Origin: Azoarcus sp. KH32C
GTDB taxonomy: Bacteria > Pseudomonadota > Gammaproteobacteria > Burkholderiales > Rhodocyclaceae
NCBI RefSeq assembly: GCF_000349945.1
Contig: NC_020548.1
Coordinates: 673,590 to 737,589 of the forward strand
Length of the DNA: 64,000 nt
Reading direction: 5' to 3'
Positions 63,632-64,000 of the stretch are shown piece after piece; position 1 is the first letter of the stretch, and each line of letters begins with the position of its first letter. The translations under genes were made by a program, and so were the position numbers. The notes under the pieces are model-generated. The model was not told the DNA's origin and did no database searches. It was given only the letters and a program-made list of their open reading frames with translations.

Positions 63632-64000
63632 TCAGATGGCCAACTGTTCGTAAGCGGGCAGATCGAGCAGTCCATCGAGCGCAGACGGATCGTCGAGGCG
63701 GATGCGCATGAACCAGCCGGCCCCCAGCGGATCCTCATTGATGGTGGCAGGTGCCTCGGCAAGGGCCGTATTCACTTCGACGACGGTGCCGGCGAGCGGC
63801 ATCTTCAGATCGCCGGCAGCCTTCACCGATTCGATCACCGCCGCCTCGTCGCCGGCGCCGAAGCACTCGCCGATCTGCGGCAATTGCACGAACACGATGT
63901 CCCCGAGCGCGTTCTGCGCGTACTCCGTGATGCCGACCGTCGCAACGTCTCCCTCGACGCGCAGCCATTCGTGGTCTTCGGTGAATTTCATGATGCTCAT
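63632..64000 (-). CDS. gcvH: Glycine cleavage system H protein
   Basis: A 122-residue lipoyl carrier. Its start codon occupies the last three bases of the window, so the gene appears complete but its promoter and any glycine riboswitch are outside. The lipoyl lysine is Lys60 in ESVKAAGDLKMPLAG, and the N-terminus MSIMKFTEDHEWLRVEGDVA is typical. It is the first visible gene of gcvH-gcvP-glyA-sdaA-gcvT. It needs a working lipoylation pathway, which the damaged lipA of this cluster cannot give. Confidence 0.93.
   Translation of the reverse strand: MSIMKFTEDHEWLRVEGDVATVGITEYAQNALGDIVFVQLPQIGECFGAGDEAAVIESVKAAGDLKMPLAGTVVEVNTALAEAPATINEDPLGAGWFMRIRLDDPSALDGLLDLPAYEQLAI

Overview
The window looks like chromosomal DNA of a metabolically versatile, denitrifying betaproteobacterium, most likely of the Azoarcus/Aromatoleum/Thauera group. 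This is inferred from high GC content, strong GC bias at third codon positions, TRAP and hydantoinase/oxoprolinase-type catabolic clusters, a copper nitrite reductase carrying a cytochrome c domain, and a G/C-rich repeat of a type I recall from betaproteobacteria. No database search was possible. No tRNA, rRNA, CRISPR array, prophage or intact insertion sequence was seen.

Layout. (1) 1-3652: the end of an N-acetylmuramidase-like gene, a chemotaxis receptor and a PAS histidine kinase. (2) 3656-14372: a GcvA-like LysR regulator divergent from an eight-gene catabolic operon. The operon holds a split transketolase, two dehydrogenases, a TRAP importer (binding protein plus fused DctQM), a full-length transketolase and a D-2-hydroxyacid dehydrogenase. 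(3) 14426-14970: a CcdAB toxin-antitoxin pair. (4) 15170-21658: hyuB-hyuA, an NCS1 permease and an outer-membrane channel in one operon. (5) 22106-31310: a truncated haemoglobin, a DUF779 protein, an OsmC-YcaO fusion, HflX, a response regulator, a histidine kinase, and the nirK-nirV-sco denitrification operon behind an FNR-type box. (6) 31772-38074: an omega-aminotransferase/aldehyde dehydrogenase operon divergent from a P-loop protein and MocR pair. (7) 38091-40752: a thiopurine methyltransferase-like enzyme, a glycine-zipper protein and a diguanylate cyclase. (8) 40830-48541: an eight-gene, tightly overlapping membrane-lipid operon divergent from a LitR/CarH-type B12 photoreceptor repressor. 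(9) 48575-52068: a second hyuA with its own MocR regulator. (10) 52245-64000: pyruvate carboxylase, then a glycine/serine C1 cluster (gcvH-gcvP-glyA-sdaA-gcvT) ending in a lipA that has lost both iron-sulfur motifs.

How the parts connect. A palindrome of the form TGTAYTGCY-N6-RGCARTACA, or a close variant, occurs before hyuB-hyuA, in the gabT/P-loop divergent promoter, and before the second MocR-hyuA pair. This suggests one MocR-type regulon. Its enzymes (ATP-dependent amidohydrolase-like HyuAB, omega-aminotransferase, semialdehyde dehydrogenase, permease) fit breakdown of a lactam or similar cyclic amide to an omega-amino acid and then a dicarboxylate; this is inference. A second regulatory unit is the LitR gene with two TTTGTY-N3-GACAAA operators flanking the divergent promoter of the lipid operon, pointing to light control of membrane lipid modification. 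The transketolase operon appears to be an undescribed route for a small hydroxy acid or sugar acid.
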